Assembly (NCBI RefSeq): GCF_020171985.1
Contig: NZ_JAIVAL010000009.1
Coordinates: forward strand, 1 to 64,000
DNA: 64,000 bases
DNA from: Halobacillus halophilus
GTDB taxonomy: Bacteria > Bacillota > Bacilli > Bacillales > Halobacillaceae
Reading direction: 5' to 3'
Shown in pieces: positions 25,477 through 33,914 of the stretch. Within the stretch, counting starts at the first letter, position 1. Every line of letters begins with the position of its first letter. A program made the position numbers and the translations under genes. The notes beneath the pieces are model-generated. The model saw only the letters and a list, made by a program, of their open reading frames with translations. It was not told the DNA's origin and made no database searches.

Positions 25477-26214
25477 TTACTGCTTTATCAAATTTAAAAA
25501 TTGCTTTGTGCGTTCTTCCTTAGGCTGTTCAAATAGAACAGATGGTTCGCCTCTTTCAACGATCATGCCATTATCCATAAACAGCACTTCATCAGCTACT
25601 TCTTTAGCAAAACTCATTTCGTGAGTAACAACCACCATCGTACGACCTTCCGCTGCCAGTTTCTTCATAACCTGCAGAACCTCGCCGACTAATTCCGGGT
25701 CCAGCGCTGAAGTGGGTTCATCAAACAACATAACTTTCGGGTCAATCGCCATGGCCCTGGCAATCCCTACTCTCTGCTGCTGTCCGCCTGAAAGCTGATA
25801 AGGATACACTTCCATTTTCTCATGGAGACCAACTTTAGTGAGAATATCCACTGCTTTTTCACGCGCTTTAGCCTTAGCGACTTTTTGGACGGTTACAGGA
25901 CCTTCCATCACATTTTGAACGGCCGTAAAGTGCGGAAACAAATTATAGGTTTGAAAAACCATGCCGGTTTGTTTCCTGAACTCCCTAATTTCTTTTTTGG
26001 AAATCTTTTTTGAAAATTTGAGGGTCTGCTGATCAATGGTGATGGAGCCTTCTTCCGGTTGTTCAAGAACGTTCAAGCACCGGAGAAGCGTCGTTTTACC
26101 CGAACCTGATGGACCAATGATGACAACCACTTTTCCTTGTTCTACCTGTAAACTGATATCTTTTAAAACGACTAAGTCGCCAAATTGTTTTGATACATTG
26201 TTCATGTTAATCAT
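25477..26214 (-). CDS. polar amino-acid ABC transporter, ATP-binding protein
   Basis: 245 residues from ATG 26214, seven bases after AAGGAG; the earlier ATG at 26220 is only one base from that SD. Walker [15 protein letters not shown], signature [14 protein letters not shown], Walker [14 protein letters not shown] and the switch His in VVTHEMSFA are all intact. It belongs to the GlnQ/TcyC group powering uptake of polar amino acids such as cystine. Works with the permease and lipoprotein encoded directly upstream; substrate not certain. Confidence 0.92.
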   Translation of the reverse strand: MINMNNVSKQFGDLVVLKDISLQVEQGKVVVIIGPSGSGKTTLLRCLNVLEQPEEGSITIDQQTLKFSKKISKKEIREFRKQTGMVFQTYNLFPHFTAVQNVMEGPVTVQKVAKAKAREKAVDILTKVGLHEKMEVYPYQLSGGQQQRVGIARAMAIDPKVMLFDEPTSALDPELVGEVLQVMKKLAAEGRTMVVVTHEMSFAKEVADEVLFMDNGMIVERGEPSVLFEQPKEERTKQFLNLIKQ

Positions 26215-26225
26215 GAGCATTCTCC

Positions 26226-26930
26226 TTACGTTTTCACATAACGGTTCATGCGGTTCTCAATTCTGCCTTGCAGAACCGATAATAGAAAGCATATGACCCA
26301 ATAAATAGCAGCCGCTTCTACGTACACCAATAAAGGAGTATAAGTCGTAGCCACAATTTCTTGAGCTTTTCTGAACATTTCACTAACCAAAATCGTAGAA
26401 GCCAGTGATGTTTCTTTAACCAACCCAATGAATGAATTGGATAAAGGGGGAACCGACACCCTCGTAGCTTGAGGAAGGATCACTCGTCTTAAAGATTGAA
26501 GATAAGACATTCCGATAGATGAGGAAGCCTCCCACTGTCCCTTTTCAATCGATAAAATAGAGGCTCTTATCGTTTCGGAAGCATACGCCCCAGTATTTAA
26601 GGAGAACGCAATAATCGCTCCCACAAAAGGTTCAAATTTCAAAGCTTCGATCCCTAAATTACCTAACCCGTAGAAGACTATGAACAACTGGACAAGCAGA
26701 GGAGTCCCCCGAATAATGGATACGTACACTCTGGCTATTCCGGACAGTACTTTGATACCGGAAATTCTAAATAAAGCCGTCGTAATCGCCAATACCAGCC
26801 CGATCGCAAAAGAAATGAGCGTAAGGGGAATCGTATAAGAAAGAACTCCTTTCAACAAAGGAAGAAAGGAGTCTTGTAATATAGTTACGTCCTCTGAACT
26901 GAGAAAGCTACTGAGTAGAAACATCTTCAT
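26226..26930 (-). CDS. polar amino-acid ABC transporter, permease
   Basis: About 234 residues with five membrane helices typical of the HisM/TcyB family. The ATPase-docking EAA loop is [22 protein letters not shown]. The frame begins at 26930, overlapping the lipoprotein gene by 23 bases. No good SD is visible before that ATG, so the true start may be a little further in. Cotranscribed with both neighbours. Confidence 0.88.
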   Translation of the reverse strand: MKMFLLSSFLSSEDVTILQDSFLPLLKGVLSYTIPLTLISFAIGLVLAITTALFRISGIKVLSGIARVYVSIIRGTPLLVQLFIVFYGLGNLGIEALKFEPFVGAIIAFSLNTGAYASETIRASILSIEKGQWEASSSIGMSYLQSLRRVILPQATRVSVPPLSNSFIGLVKETSLASTILVSEMFRKAQEIVATTYTPLLVYVEAAAIYWVICFLLSVLQGRIENRMNRYVKT

Positions 26931-27744
26931 TGAACCATTCGTTAGAAATTTCTTCTAGCGTACCGTCCTCTTTCATTTCTTTAAGGGCTCCGTTCACTGC
27001 CTCAACAAGCTCAGGATTATCCTGACGGAACATCATAGCCGTTTCTGAGGCATTATCCTCTTTAGCAACAATCTCTACCTTCGACTGATCGCCTTTTTCC
27101 TTCAAGTAATCCAAAACGGAAAGACGGTCATTCACGGTAGCATCGACACGGCCATTGTTCAATAGTTCCATAGCCGGATTAAATCCCTCAACGCTTTGTA
27201 TCTCAGCCCCGTATTCTTTCGCGATATCTGCATAGTTACTTGTTAATGATTGAGCGGACACTGCGCCCTCCAAGTCTTCAAAACTTTGTATATCGTTATT
27301 GTCTTTTCTTGCTACCAGCACAGCTGATGTATAGGTGTAAGGTACAGAAAAACTGTATTTCTTTTCTCGATCCGGTTTAATTCCTACCTGATTCGCAATC
27401 ATATCAAAACGATTGCTGTTCAAGCCGGCAAACATAGAATCCCATTTGGTTTCCTTGAACTCAATTTCAAGATCTAAACGCTTCCCGATTTCCTTTGCTA
27501 CTTCAACATCATACCCTGTCAGTTCATCGTTTTCGTTGTGGAACGTGTACGGGGCATAAGTCCCTTCGGTTCCTACAGTCAGGACCCCTTCTTCTTGAAT
27601 TTGTTCATATAAACTTTTTTCACTATTTTGGTCACTGCTTTGATCACTGCCAGATGAAGACTCCTGCTCATCTCCACTTGAGCCGCAGGCAGAAAGTATA
27701 ATAATAAATAATGCCGTAATAGTTAACCAGGTTATTTTTTTCAT
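26908..27744 (-). CDS. polar amino-acid ABC transporter, substrate-binding lipoprotein
   Basis: 278 residues. A lipoprotein signal peptide ends in IIILSACGSSG (lipid-carrying Cys20), followed by a Ser/Asp-rich linker. The periplasmic-binding fold of family 3 starts with GVLTVGTEGTYAPYTFHNEN, then LTGYDVEVAKEIGKRL and NRFDMIANQVGIKPDREK. It resembles cystine-binding proteins such as TcyA, but ligand choice cannot be fixed by eye. It is the first gene of its operon, with GGAGG before ATG 27744 and a promoter at 27801-27829. Confidence 0.9.
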   Translation of the reverse strand: MKKITWLTITALFIIILSACGSSGDEQESSSGSDQSSDQNSEKSLYEQIQEEGVLTVGTEGTYAPYTFHNENDELTGYDVEVAKEIGKRLDLEIEFKETKWDSMFAGLNSNRFDMIANQVGIKPDREKKYSFSVPYTYTSAVLVARKDNNDIQSFEDLEGAVSAQSLTSNYADIAKEYGAEIQSVEGFNPAMELLNNGRVDATVNDRLSVLDYLKEKGDQSKVEIVAKEDNASETAMMFRQDNPELVEAVNGALKEMKEDGTLEEISNEWFNEDVSTQ

Positions 27745-27800
27745 TCTGTGGTTCCTCCTTTATAATACCAACTAATTTAATCGGTTTAATGTACTATTAG

Positions 27801-27829
27801 AGAATACATGTCGTTTCAGTAAAGGTCAA
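27801..27829 (-). promoter_or_regulatory. promoter of the amino-acid ABC operon
   Basis: On the minus strand TTGACC (27829-27824) and TATTCT (27806-27801) are 17 bp apart, about 57 bases upstream of the lipoprotein start. I did not see a leader riboswitch or T-box. Confidence 0.6.
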
Positions 27830-27883
27830 CAATAATGTTTGATCTCTCTTAATTTCTTCCAGCACGGCTGTTTTATACCTACA

Positions 27884-27921
27884 AAAAAAGGACACCTCCT
27901 TACTTAGGAGAGTGTCCTTTT
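27884..27921 (-). terminator. terminator of the 30-residue peptide gene
   Basis: AAAAGGACACCTCC pairs with GGAGAGTGTCCTTTT (one mismatch), with a T-run on the minus strand. It lies 20 bases beyond the stop of the small gene. Confidence 0.82.
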
Positions 27922-27940
27922 AGCATTCCTATTTTGTTAA

Positions 27941-28033
27941 TTATACAATCTTCTTGATTAACCTTCCAATGGCGCGCGGGATAAAGAGAAGGATATCAAC
28001 AATTGTATGAATTAGTGAACGAATCAGTTTCAT
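27941..28033 (-). CDS. 30-residue amphipathic hydrophobic peptide
   Basis: ATG 28033 lies seven bases after a perfect AAGGAGG and opens a 30-codon gene. The peptide starts MKLIRSLIHTIVDILLFIPR and ends in a basic stretch RAIGRLIKKIV. Hydrophobic residues alternate with Lys/Arg so that an amphipathic helix is likely, net charge is positive, and there is no cleavage site. It has its own promoter (28122-28149) and terminator, so it is a real transcription unit. It could be a small membrane regulator, a PSM-like or toxin-like peptide; no family was recognised. Confidence 0.7.
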   Translation of the reverse strand: MKLIRSLIHTIVDILLFIPRAIGRLIKKIV

Positions 28034-28121
28034 CGTCATACCTCCTTGTGTATACATACGTAAATGTTCCACCTGAAAGCCTGACGCAAACTGAGTCCTT
28101 TTCCGTCTTTTTCTCAGTTTC

Positions 28122-28149
28122 ACTATACTGAAATATCATAAAAGGACAA
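28122..28149 (-). promoter_or_regulatory. promoter of the 30-residue peptide gene
   Basis: On the minus strand TTGTCC (28149-28144) and TATAGT (28127-28122) are 16 bp apart, leaving a leader of about 80 bases before the peptide start. Confidence 0.55.
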
Positions 28150-28173
28150 AAGTTCCCTGTCTACCGCCCTATA

Positions 28174-29340
28174 TCATGGTAGCTTTAAAGTCCTGCCAGG
28201 ATAGATCAAACTCGTATTCGAAATATTGTTAACTTCCGCTAAGCGCTTTACCGTTGTCCCGTTTCTTCTCGCTATACTGTAAAGAGTATCCCCGGATTTC
28301 ACGGTATAACTTTTCATATTCTGAGGGATTAACAGGTCTTGCCCTATTCGTATATAAGATGGATTTGAAATTTTATTAACCTCGATAAGGTCATTCAAGG
28401 ACACTTCATACCTTTTAGCAATGCTATAAAGTGTGTCTCCGGATTGCACGGTATAGGTGTCTCCCTGAGCAGGCGGAGGATTCGGCGTATCCCCAGGGAT
28501 GGAAAGGCGTTGGCCAACCTGAATTACATTAGCATTTGCAAGGTTATTCTCTCTTACAATTTGATTAACCGTTACCTCATATTTTCTAGCGAGGCTATAA
28601 AGAGTATCTCCTGCTTTCACCGTATGAATGGTTCCTGAAGCAGAAGACATATTTAAAATTTCCGAAACAGTGACAAATTGATAGCCCCTGGCTTTTAATG
28701 AACGGATGATATCCGGCAGTGCGCCCGGAGTCCCAGATGCACCTGCTCCTGTGTGCATCAGCACAATGGAACCCGGAACGATGTTATCTACCACTCGGTT
28801 ATAAACCTCTGTTTCTGATAGACCTTTCCAATCCAGTGTATCAATATTCCAGTGAATCGTGTGAGTATAGCCCGCTTTTCCTACGGCTGTAAGTACAGAA
28901 GAATTGACTGCGCCAAAAGGCGCCCTGAACAATGGTTTAGTCGATAGGCCCGCCACATTTTTCACCGCTGCTTCTGTCCGATCTAATTCACGTTTTATTT
29001 CAGCGCTCGATAACTCAGTAAAATCTGGGTGGGAATAGGAGTGATTAGCTAATTCGTGACCGTTCGCCTTAATATTCTTAATAGAATTTGGATGAGCATT
29101 TGTTCCGGATCCAGTTAAGAAGAAGGTAGAGTGGATATTTTCATTGGAGAGCGTTTTCAGGATCTTAGCAATGTTTGTCCCATCTGAGCCGTCATCAAAT
29201 GTTAAAGCTACACGTTTACTAGAGGTATTGCCTTTGGTAACAAACTTTGAAGGAGATGCTTCTACAGAATTAGAAAAGGATAGGAAACTGCCCATAATCA
29301 GAAGGAAGATCAAACTGAACCTCAGAAACTTTTCTCCCAT
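28174..29340 (-). CDS. secreted polysaccharide deacetylase with three LysM domains
   Basis: 388 residues from ATG 29340 (SD GAGGTG; an in-frame GTG at 29349 overlaps it). Signal peptide 1-27. NodB-type deacetylase domain about 42-230: [11 protein letters not shown] (catalytic Asp and metal Asp), [13 protein letters not shown] (metal His pair), [10 protein letters not shown] and IVLMHTG. Three LysM repeats follow at about 238-282, 295-338 and 344-388, each with GDTLYS(I/L)A, separated by a short Pro-rich linker. It should act on N-acetyl groups of cell-wall glycan, held to peptidoglycan by LysM. Single gene. Confidence 0.93.
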   Translation of the reverse strand: MGEKFLRFSLIFLLIMGSFLSFSNSVEASPSKFVTKGNTSSKRVALTFDDGSDGTNIAKILKTLSNENIHSTFFLTGSGTNAHPNSIKNIKANGHELANHSYSHPDFTELSSAEIKRELDRTEAAVKNVAGLSTKPLFRAPFGAVNSSVLTAVGKAGYTHTIHWNIDTLDWKGLSETEVYNRVVDNIVPGSIVLMHTGAGASGTPGALPDIIRSLKARGYQFVTVSEILNMSSASGTIHTVKAGDTLYSLARKYEVTVNQIVRENNLANANVIQVGQRLSIPGDTPNPPPAQGDTYTVQSGDTLYSIAKRYEVSLNDLIEVNKISNPSYIRIGQDLLIPQNMKSYTVKSGDTLYSIARRNGTTVKRLAEVNNISNTSLIYPGRTLKLP

Positions 29341-29625
29341 TACATTCACCTCGCTATGAATTTTTTAATCCTCTCACGGAAAGATAACGAACAAAAGACT
29401 GAATATTTTGTCTAATTAAGTCTATTATACTATATAAAGCTCGAAAGAACGCTAACAATATTTGATAATTTGTTTTCAATCAAGATTTGTTTATTTACGA
29501 GTGTACAGGGAACACTTTTTGTAAGATCCAATAAAATCCATTATTAAATAAACACTAAGGTTTACGTATCCAAGTTAACGTGGAAAAAATTTATAATACT
29601 CGCTAAAAGCAAGGAGGTTCATACC

Positions 29626-29922
29626 ATGGCTAAAACCATTCAGCCTGAAGAAGTTGAAAGCAAGCGAAAGGAAAACCACATTCAAGTTCTTGATGTGCGG
29701 ACAAATGAAGAAGTTGCAGAAGGTAAAATTCCGGAAGCTCTTCACATCCCATTGGATGAAATAGAAGAACGTGTTGGAGAGCTTGATCCTAACAAGGAAT
29801 ATATTACAGTATGCCGTTCCGGCAGACGGAGCGATATGGCTGCCGATATTATGAACGATCGGGGCTTAAATGCTCACAACATGGAAGGTGGCATGAAAGC
29901 CTGGAATGGAGAAGTACGCTAA
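29626..29922 (+). CDS. single-domain rhodanese-like protein
   Basis: 98 residues. Rhodanese fold with VLDVRTNEEVAEGKIPEALH and the active loop TVCRSGRRSDMAA (Cys63), ending in MEGGMKAWNGEV. Such proteins carry persulfide sulfur in the cytoplasm. Strong SD (AAGGAGG) and own terminator; no sulfur-metabolism partner is adjacent. Confidence 0.92.
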   Translation: MAKTIQPEEVESKRKENHIQVLDVRTNEEVAEGKIPEALHIPLDEIEERVGELDPNKEYITVCRSGRRSDMAADIMNDRGLNAHNMEGGMKAWNGEVR

Positions 29923-29927
29923 ACTCG

Positions 29928-29962
29928 AAAAACCCCCGGCCTTAAAAGGCGCGGGGGTTTTT
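29928..29962 (+). terminator. terminator of the rhodanese gene
   Basis: AAAAACCCCCG with a GCCTT/AAGGC inner stem pairs with CGGGGGTTTTT, very GC-rich at the base and ending in T5. Confidence 0.92.
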
Positions 29963-30065
29963 GCATATACCGCTAACATCTGATTTCGTATAGTACGGAG
30001 AGGAGCATATTAGACTAGTTGTCTGGATATACTTAACCGTTAGAATACATTAAAGGGGGAAACCT

Positions 30066-30377
30066 ATGTCAGCATCTCGTATTTTGAAATGGGTAACAGG
30101 CGGACTTGAAGCTATCCTAGCTGTACCTTTTCTTGGTGCCACCATTATCATCAGTCTGCTCTGGACACCTTTAGCACTTATGTTAATTTTGCACATTATC
30201 ACTCTAGTATTAACGAAAAAAGATAATGGTGCCGCAACGGGAAGTATCCTGGGAATAATCACCTCTTGCGTCGGATGGATCCCTTTTGTAGGGATTACGA
30301 TGCATATCCTGTCTGCCATTTTCCTTATGCTGGACGCAGCAAAACCTGATCCGAAACCTGAAGAAGAAGTAGCCTGA
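30066..30377 (+). CDS. small membrane protein of unknown function
   Basis: 103 residues with three hydrophobic stretches (ILAVPFLGATIIISLLW, PLALMLILHIITLVLT and SILGIITSCVGWIPFVGITM plus a fourth short one), ending in a charged tail KPDPKPEEEVA. Pattern is DUF4190-like but I do not claim the family. SD AAAGGGGG precedes ATG 30066. A single gene between rhodanese and cold-shock genes. Confidence 0.75.
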   Translation: MSASRILKWVTGGLEAILAVPFLGATIIISLLWTPLALMLILHIITLVLTKKDNGAATGSILGIITSCVGWIPFVGITMHILSAIFLMLDAAKPDPKPEEEVA

Positions 30378-30437
30378 CCTCACAGAAGACCGGTTTTTTT
30401 GGTTCTTTTCTCCAGATTCCAGAAGAACGAAGAAATA

Positions 30438-30467
30438 AAAAAAGACTTCCCGTATGGGAAGTCTTTT
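30438..30467 (-). terminator. terminator of cold-shock gene copy 1
   Basis: AAAGACTTCCC pairs with GGGAAGTCTTT around a three-to-four base loop, with T-runs on both strands. It ends both the minus-strand csp gene and the convergent 30066 gene. Confidence 0.9.
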
Positions 30468-30478
30468 AGTTAACGTTA

Positions 30479-30676
30479 TTATCTCTGAACGTTAGCAGCT
30501 TGCGGTCCACGGTTTCCTTCAACGATTTCGAAAGAAACTGTTTCGTTTTCTTCTAGTGTTTTGAAACCTTCGCCTTGAATAGCAGAGAAATGAACGAATA
30601 CATCGTCTTGACCTTCTACTTCAATAAAACCGAAACCTTTTTCTGCGTTGAACCATTTAACATTACCTTGTAACAT
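30479..30676 (-). CDS. CspA family cold-shock protein, copy 1
   Basis: 65 residues from ATG 30676, behind AGGAGG. The RNA-binding motifs are [14 protein letters not shown] (RNP1) and DVFVHFSAI (RNP2), ending [11 protein letters not shown] nucleic-acid chaperone that binds single-stranded RNA and DNA. The frame is open 21 codons upstream into the leader, but that part is the untranslated region with the SD inside. The protein is identical to copy 2 at 31060-31257. Confidence 0.95.
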   Translation of the reverse strand: MLQGNVKWFNAEKGFGFIEVEGQDDVFVHFSAIQGEGFKTLEENETVSFEIVEGNRGPQAANVQR

Positions 30677-30837
30677 AATTGTTGCCTCCTGCGTGGAGTT
30701 TCTCCACATTGTATTACTATTATTGCTCTGCATATTCATTCTAGACGAAAGTGACTTACTAGGTTACTTTTTCTTTCATTCATAGACGAACAAGAATAAT
30801 TAATTTCTATCATAGCACCTGAGTGAATCCACGTCAA
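30677..30837 (-). promoter_or_regulatory. promoter and long cold-shock leader of csp copy 1
   Basis: On the minus strand TTGACG (30837-30832) and TATGAT (30814-30809) are 17 bp apart. The leader to the ATG is about 125 bases, as in cold-shock genes whose leader RNA folds differently at low temperature. The temperature response is inferred from the family. Confidence 0.72.
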
Positions 30838-31016
30838 CCTTACGCCAAACTTTTTTTATCAGAAGGCACATAGTATTAACGAAAAAAGATCACCGGACTT
30901 ATCCCGGAAATTATATTCTTATGCAGCGATACTGTTCGTAGCCGTGAATGGCCAGAAGGACACTTTCATATTTCTTGTCACTTGAACACGAACCATCCGC
31001 ACCCCAATCGAGAAAC

Positions 31017-31048
31017 AAAAAAGACTCCCTCTCATGAGAGGGAGTCTT
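31017..31048 (-). terminator. terminator of cold-shock gene copy 2
   Basis: AAGACTCCCTCTC pairs with GAGAGGGAGTCTT, a perfect 13 bp stem, with T-run on the minus strand. Different in sequence from the copy 1 terminator. Confidence 0.9.
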
Positions 31049-31059
31049 CATTTAACGTT

Positions 31060-31257
31060 TTATCTTTGAACGTTAGCTGCTTGTGGTCCGCGGTTTCCTT
31101 CAACGATTTCGAAAGAAACTGTTTCGTTTTCTTCTAGTGTTTTGAAACCTTCGCCTTGAATAGCAGAGAAATGAACGAATACATCGTCTTGACCTTCTAC
31201 TTCAATAAAACCGAAACCTTTTTCTGCGTTGAACCATTTAACATTACCTTGTAACAT
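31060..31257 (-). CDS. CspA family cold-shock protein, copy 2
   Basis: 65 residues, amino-acid sequence identical to copy 1; a few codons differ silently (for example in the last ten codons). ATG 31257 follows AGGAGG. Own promoter and own terminator. Two identical genes side by side should raise dosage under cold or osmotic stress, which is an inference. Confidence 0.95.
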   Translation of the reverse strand: MLQGNVKWFNAEKGFGFIEVEGQDDVFVHFSAIQGEGFKTLEENETVSFEIVEGNRGPQAANVQR

Positions 31258-31418
31258 AATTGTTGCCTCCTGCGTGGAATTTCTCCACATTGTATTACTA
31301 TTATTGCTCTGCATATTCATTTTAGACGAAAGTGACTTACTAGGTTACTTTTTCTTTCATTCATAGACGAACAAGAATAATTAATTTCTATCATAGCACC
31401 TGAGTGAATCCACGTCAA
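31258..31418 (-). promoter_or_regulatory. promoter and leader of csp copy 2
   Basis: Same elements as copy 1 shifted by 581 bp: TTGACG (31418-31413), 17 bp, TATGAT (31395-31390), and a leader of about 125 bases. It lies 26 bases past the stop of the potassium channel gene. Confidence 0.72.
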
Positions 31419-31444
31419 CCTTACGCCAAACTTTTTTGTAAAGA

Positions 31445-32431
31445 TCACATGGATGCCCCTTCAAACCGCTTCAATTGTTCCGAGGTTCCAAATACGATCA
31501 CAAGGTCGTCTTCCATTATCGTGTTAGCAGCATCAGGGTTGTTAATAATCTCCGGGCCGCGTTTAATAGCTACAATGTTCACTCCATATTCTTCTCTGAT
31601 CCTGGCTTCCTTTAAAGTTTGACCGATAAGTATAGAGGTAGATTTAATTAAAATCTCTTCAATATTGTAGTCATTGCTCTGATCGTGAAGCACCGTCTCT
31701 ACGTATTCAACGCTGATCGGTTTTGTAATGGCAGTGGCCATTCTCTTCCCGCCTATGTTCGAGGTGTTAATCACTTTATCCGCGCCCGCCCGGTACAACT
31801 TCTCTTCTGAAAAATTCCGCTCAGCTCTTACGACCGTATAGATGTCCGGTTTTATCCCTTTCACCGTAACGGTAATAAATATATTATCGGCATCATCAGG
31901 GAGAGTCACCACCACCCCCTTCGCCCTCTCCAGACCTGCCTGCAGGAGGATCTCATCCTCCGTAGCGTTTCCTGTAATAAATAATGTCCCCTCCGGCAGA
32001 CGTGCTATCACGTCTTCATCTGATTCAATGACGACGAGTGAGTGATTTTCTTTATGTAATTGTTGAAGGACTTGCTGCCCCACTCTGCCGAACCCGCAAA
32101 TAATGATGTGATCCTCTACATTTTTAATCTTTTGATTCATTTTCCGTTTCCTCATTTCATTGGAAAATTCACCGCTGATGATCGCTCCAGCCGCTTGAGC
32201 CAGTATATATGTGGTTAACCCTATGGCAATCGGAATGAGAATCAGGGTTAATAACTTGCCTTCCATTGTATTTGGAGAAATATCGCCATATCCGATAGTT
32301 AGTACGGAGACAACCGCCAGCCACAATGCATCAAAAAATGAGAGCTGTTCCGTAATCATATATCCAATAATTCCGAAAAGAACAAGCATATGCAACAGTA
32401 ATAAGGAAACGAAAACTTTTCGCTGATCCAT
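31445..32431 (-). CDS. two-helix potassium channel with RCK domains (YugO/MthK type)
   Basis: 328 residues, the length of B. subtilis YugO. Two membrane helices (about 7-27 and 58-82) flank a pore loop with selectivity filter TIGYGD (45-50). The RCK N-domain begins DHIIICGFGRVGQQVLQQLH (113-118 nucleotide-binding glycines), and an RCK C-domain fills the last third (about 240-325). Ligand-gated K+ flux across the membrane is the expected role, fitting a salt-adapted cell. SD GAGGTG precedes ATG 32431. Single gene. Confidence 0.93.
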   Translation of the reverse strand: MDQRKVFVSLLLLHMLVLFGIIGYMITEQLSFFDALWLAVVSVLTIGYGDISPNTMEGKLLTLILIPIAIGLTTYILAQAAGAIISGEFSNEMRKRKMNQKIKNVEDHIIICGFGRVGQQVLQQLHKENHSLVVIESDEDVIARLPEGTLFITGNATEDEILLQAGLERAKGVVVTLPDDADNIFITVTVKGIKPDIYTVVRAERNFSEEKLYRAGADKVINTSNIGGKRMATAITKPISVEYVETVLHDQSNDYNIEEILIKSTSILIGQTLKEARIREEYGVNIVAIKRGPEIINNPDAANTIMEDDLVIVFGTSEQLKRFEGASM

Positions 32432-32650
32432 CTATCCCACCTCAAGTTATACCTATCTTCTACTATATTATCATTAGAGGGAGTTATACAGTAAGATGAA
32501 ATGTATCATTTCGGAAGCTCTCTCGTACAGACCACAAACGATAAGTACCAAACCAGGCTTTTCCCTTTTATAGCCATCCTAATCAAATTTTCTAAATTTT
32601 TTGTCGAAAAAAGGATGAAATCTATTTATTTTTTGTTATACTACTTAATA

Positions 32651-32682
32651 ACGGAACATTTAAGGAAAATGTCCTTAATTTA
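32651..32682 (+). promoter_or_regulatory. candidate operator upstream of the amidohydrolase operon
   Basis: The 32 bp starting ACGGAACATTTAAGGAAAAT and ending in an inverted TCCTTAA (palindrome TTAAGGAAAATGTCCTTAA at 32660-32678) matches 37810-37841 at 25 of 32 positions with identical spacing. It lies immediately before the SD of the first hydrolase, a position fit for a repressor. The most likely protein is the regulator encoded at 36445. Confidence 0.6.
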
Positions 32683-32696
32683 AAGGAGGAACATTT

Positions 32697-33914
32697 TTGA
32701 AAAATATAAATAAACTCATTTCATTTATTGAAAGCGATATTCTGAATATTCGCCGGACGCTTCATAAGCATCCAGAGCTGAGCAACGAAGAATATCAGAC
32801 TTCCGCTTTGGTAAAAGAGAAACTTACGGAATACGGCATTGAATTCCAATCAGGCTTTGCTAATACCGGAATTCTCGGAATTATCAAAGGCGCGCAGCCG
32901 GGAGGGACAGTGGCACTAAGAGCTGATATGGATGCCCTTCCGATCCAGGAAGCAAACCAGCATGAATTCGCATCTGAAAACGACGGAAAGATGCACGCCT
33001 GCGGACATGACGCCCATACAGCTATGCTGCTTGGTGCCGGCTACGCTCTTCAACAGCAGAAAGAAGACCTTCATGGCACGGTCTTACTCGTCTTTCAACC
33101 CGCGGAAGAGACGTCTCCTTACGGCGGTTCCCAGCCTATGCTTGACGATGGAGTGTTTGATCAATACACTCCGGATGTCATTTACGGACAACATGTATGG
33201 CCAAGCCTCCCTGTCGGTCAAGTCGGCATTCGGGATAAAGAAATGATGGGAGCTTCCGACCGATTTAAAGTAACGGTTAAAGGAAAAGGCGGACATGCGA
33301 GCATGCCTCATGACGGCAATGATGCTCTCATTATTACAAATCAAATCATCTCCAGTCTTCAGACAATTGTAAGCCGGAACGTAAACCCTCTTGATTCAGC
33401 AGTTGTAACCGTAGGTCGGATCGAAGGCGGCTATGGCTACAATGTGATTCCCGAACAAGTGGTTTTCGAGGGTACCGTACGTACGTTTAAACCAGAAGTA
33501 AAAGAAAAAGTAAAACAACGTTTCCACAGGGTTATTCAGCAGACGGCCGAGGCATTCGAGGGAGAGGCAGAAGTAACTTATTATGACGGCTATCCCGCGA
33601 CCATTAATACACCCGAATGGGCTCAGACAGCCCGCAAATCAGCCCAGCGCCTGTTAGGTGACCATGCAACACCTGATCTCGACCCAGCTTTAGCTGGAGA
33701 AGATTTCTCCAGATTTCTGCTTCACTATCCGGGGGCATTCATCTGGCTCGGCACCCAAATTGAAGATGCCGATAATCAAAAACCACTTCACGATTCTGGT
33801 TTTCAATTGAATGAAAAGGCCTTGCCTATCGGAAGTCGCTATTTAGTTCAGGTGGCGATTGATACCCTGCAAAGTCTAGCCGAAAGTAAAGAAGGTGATC
33901 GAAGTGCCTCATGA
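32697..33914 (+). CDS. M20D family amidohydrolase
   Basis: 405 residues with a TTG start at 32697, six bases after AAAGGAGG. Metal-binding motifs typical of N-acyl-amino-acid and IAA-amino-acid hydrolases: LRADMDALPI, MHACGHDAHTAMLLG (Cys and His ligands), VFQPAEE and the late GEDFSRF. Dimerisation domain around KGKGGHASMPHDG. It should cleave an acyl or aryl group off an amino acid. First gene of a five-gene unit with two more M20 enzymes, a regulator and an AbgT-type transporter; overlaps the next gene by 11 bases. Confidence 0.9.
   Translation: MKNINKLISFIESDILNIRRTLHKHPELSNEEYQTSALVKEKLTEYGIEFQSGFANTGILGIIKGAQPGGTVALRADMDALPIQEANQHEFASENDGKMHACGHDAHTAMLLGAGYALQQQKEDLHGTVLLVFQPAEETSPYGGSQPMLDDGVFDQYTPDVIYGQHVWPSLPVGQVGIRDKEMMGASDRFKVTVKGKGGHASMPHDGNDALIITNQIISSLQTIVSRNVNPLDSAVVTVGRIEGGYGYNVIPEQVVFEGTVRTFKPEVKEKVKQRFHRVIQQTAEAFEGEAEVTYYDGYPATINTPEWAQTARKSAQRLLGDHATPDLDPALAGEDFSRFLLHYPGAFIWLGTQIEDADNQKPLHDSGFQLNEKALPIGSRYLVQVAIDTLQSLAESKEGDRSAS

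Larger units (their letters stand above)
30479..31436 (-). repeat. tandem duplication of a cold-shock gene with its promoter and leader
   Basis: 30479-30855 and 31060-31436 are nearly identical over about 377 bp with a period of 581 bp. The match covers coding region, leader and promoter, up to the ACGCCAAACTTTTTT segment, and stops before the terminators, which differ completely. Only a handful of silent or leader substitutions are seen, so the duplication is recent or is kept uniform by gene conversion. Confidence 0.93.

Noticed and set aside
27941-28123. 60-codon version of the small peptide gene
   Set aside because: The first 30 codons have no SD, whereas AAGGAGG is placed for ATG 28033.
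30677-30739. 21-codon N-terminal extension of the cold-shock proteins (also 31258-31320)
   Set aside because: This region is the transcribed leader and holds the AGGAGG that serves ATG 30676; the 65-residue product is the normal family length.
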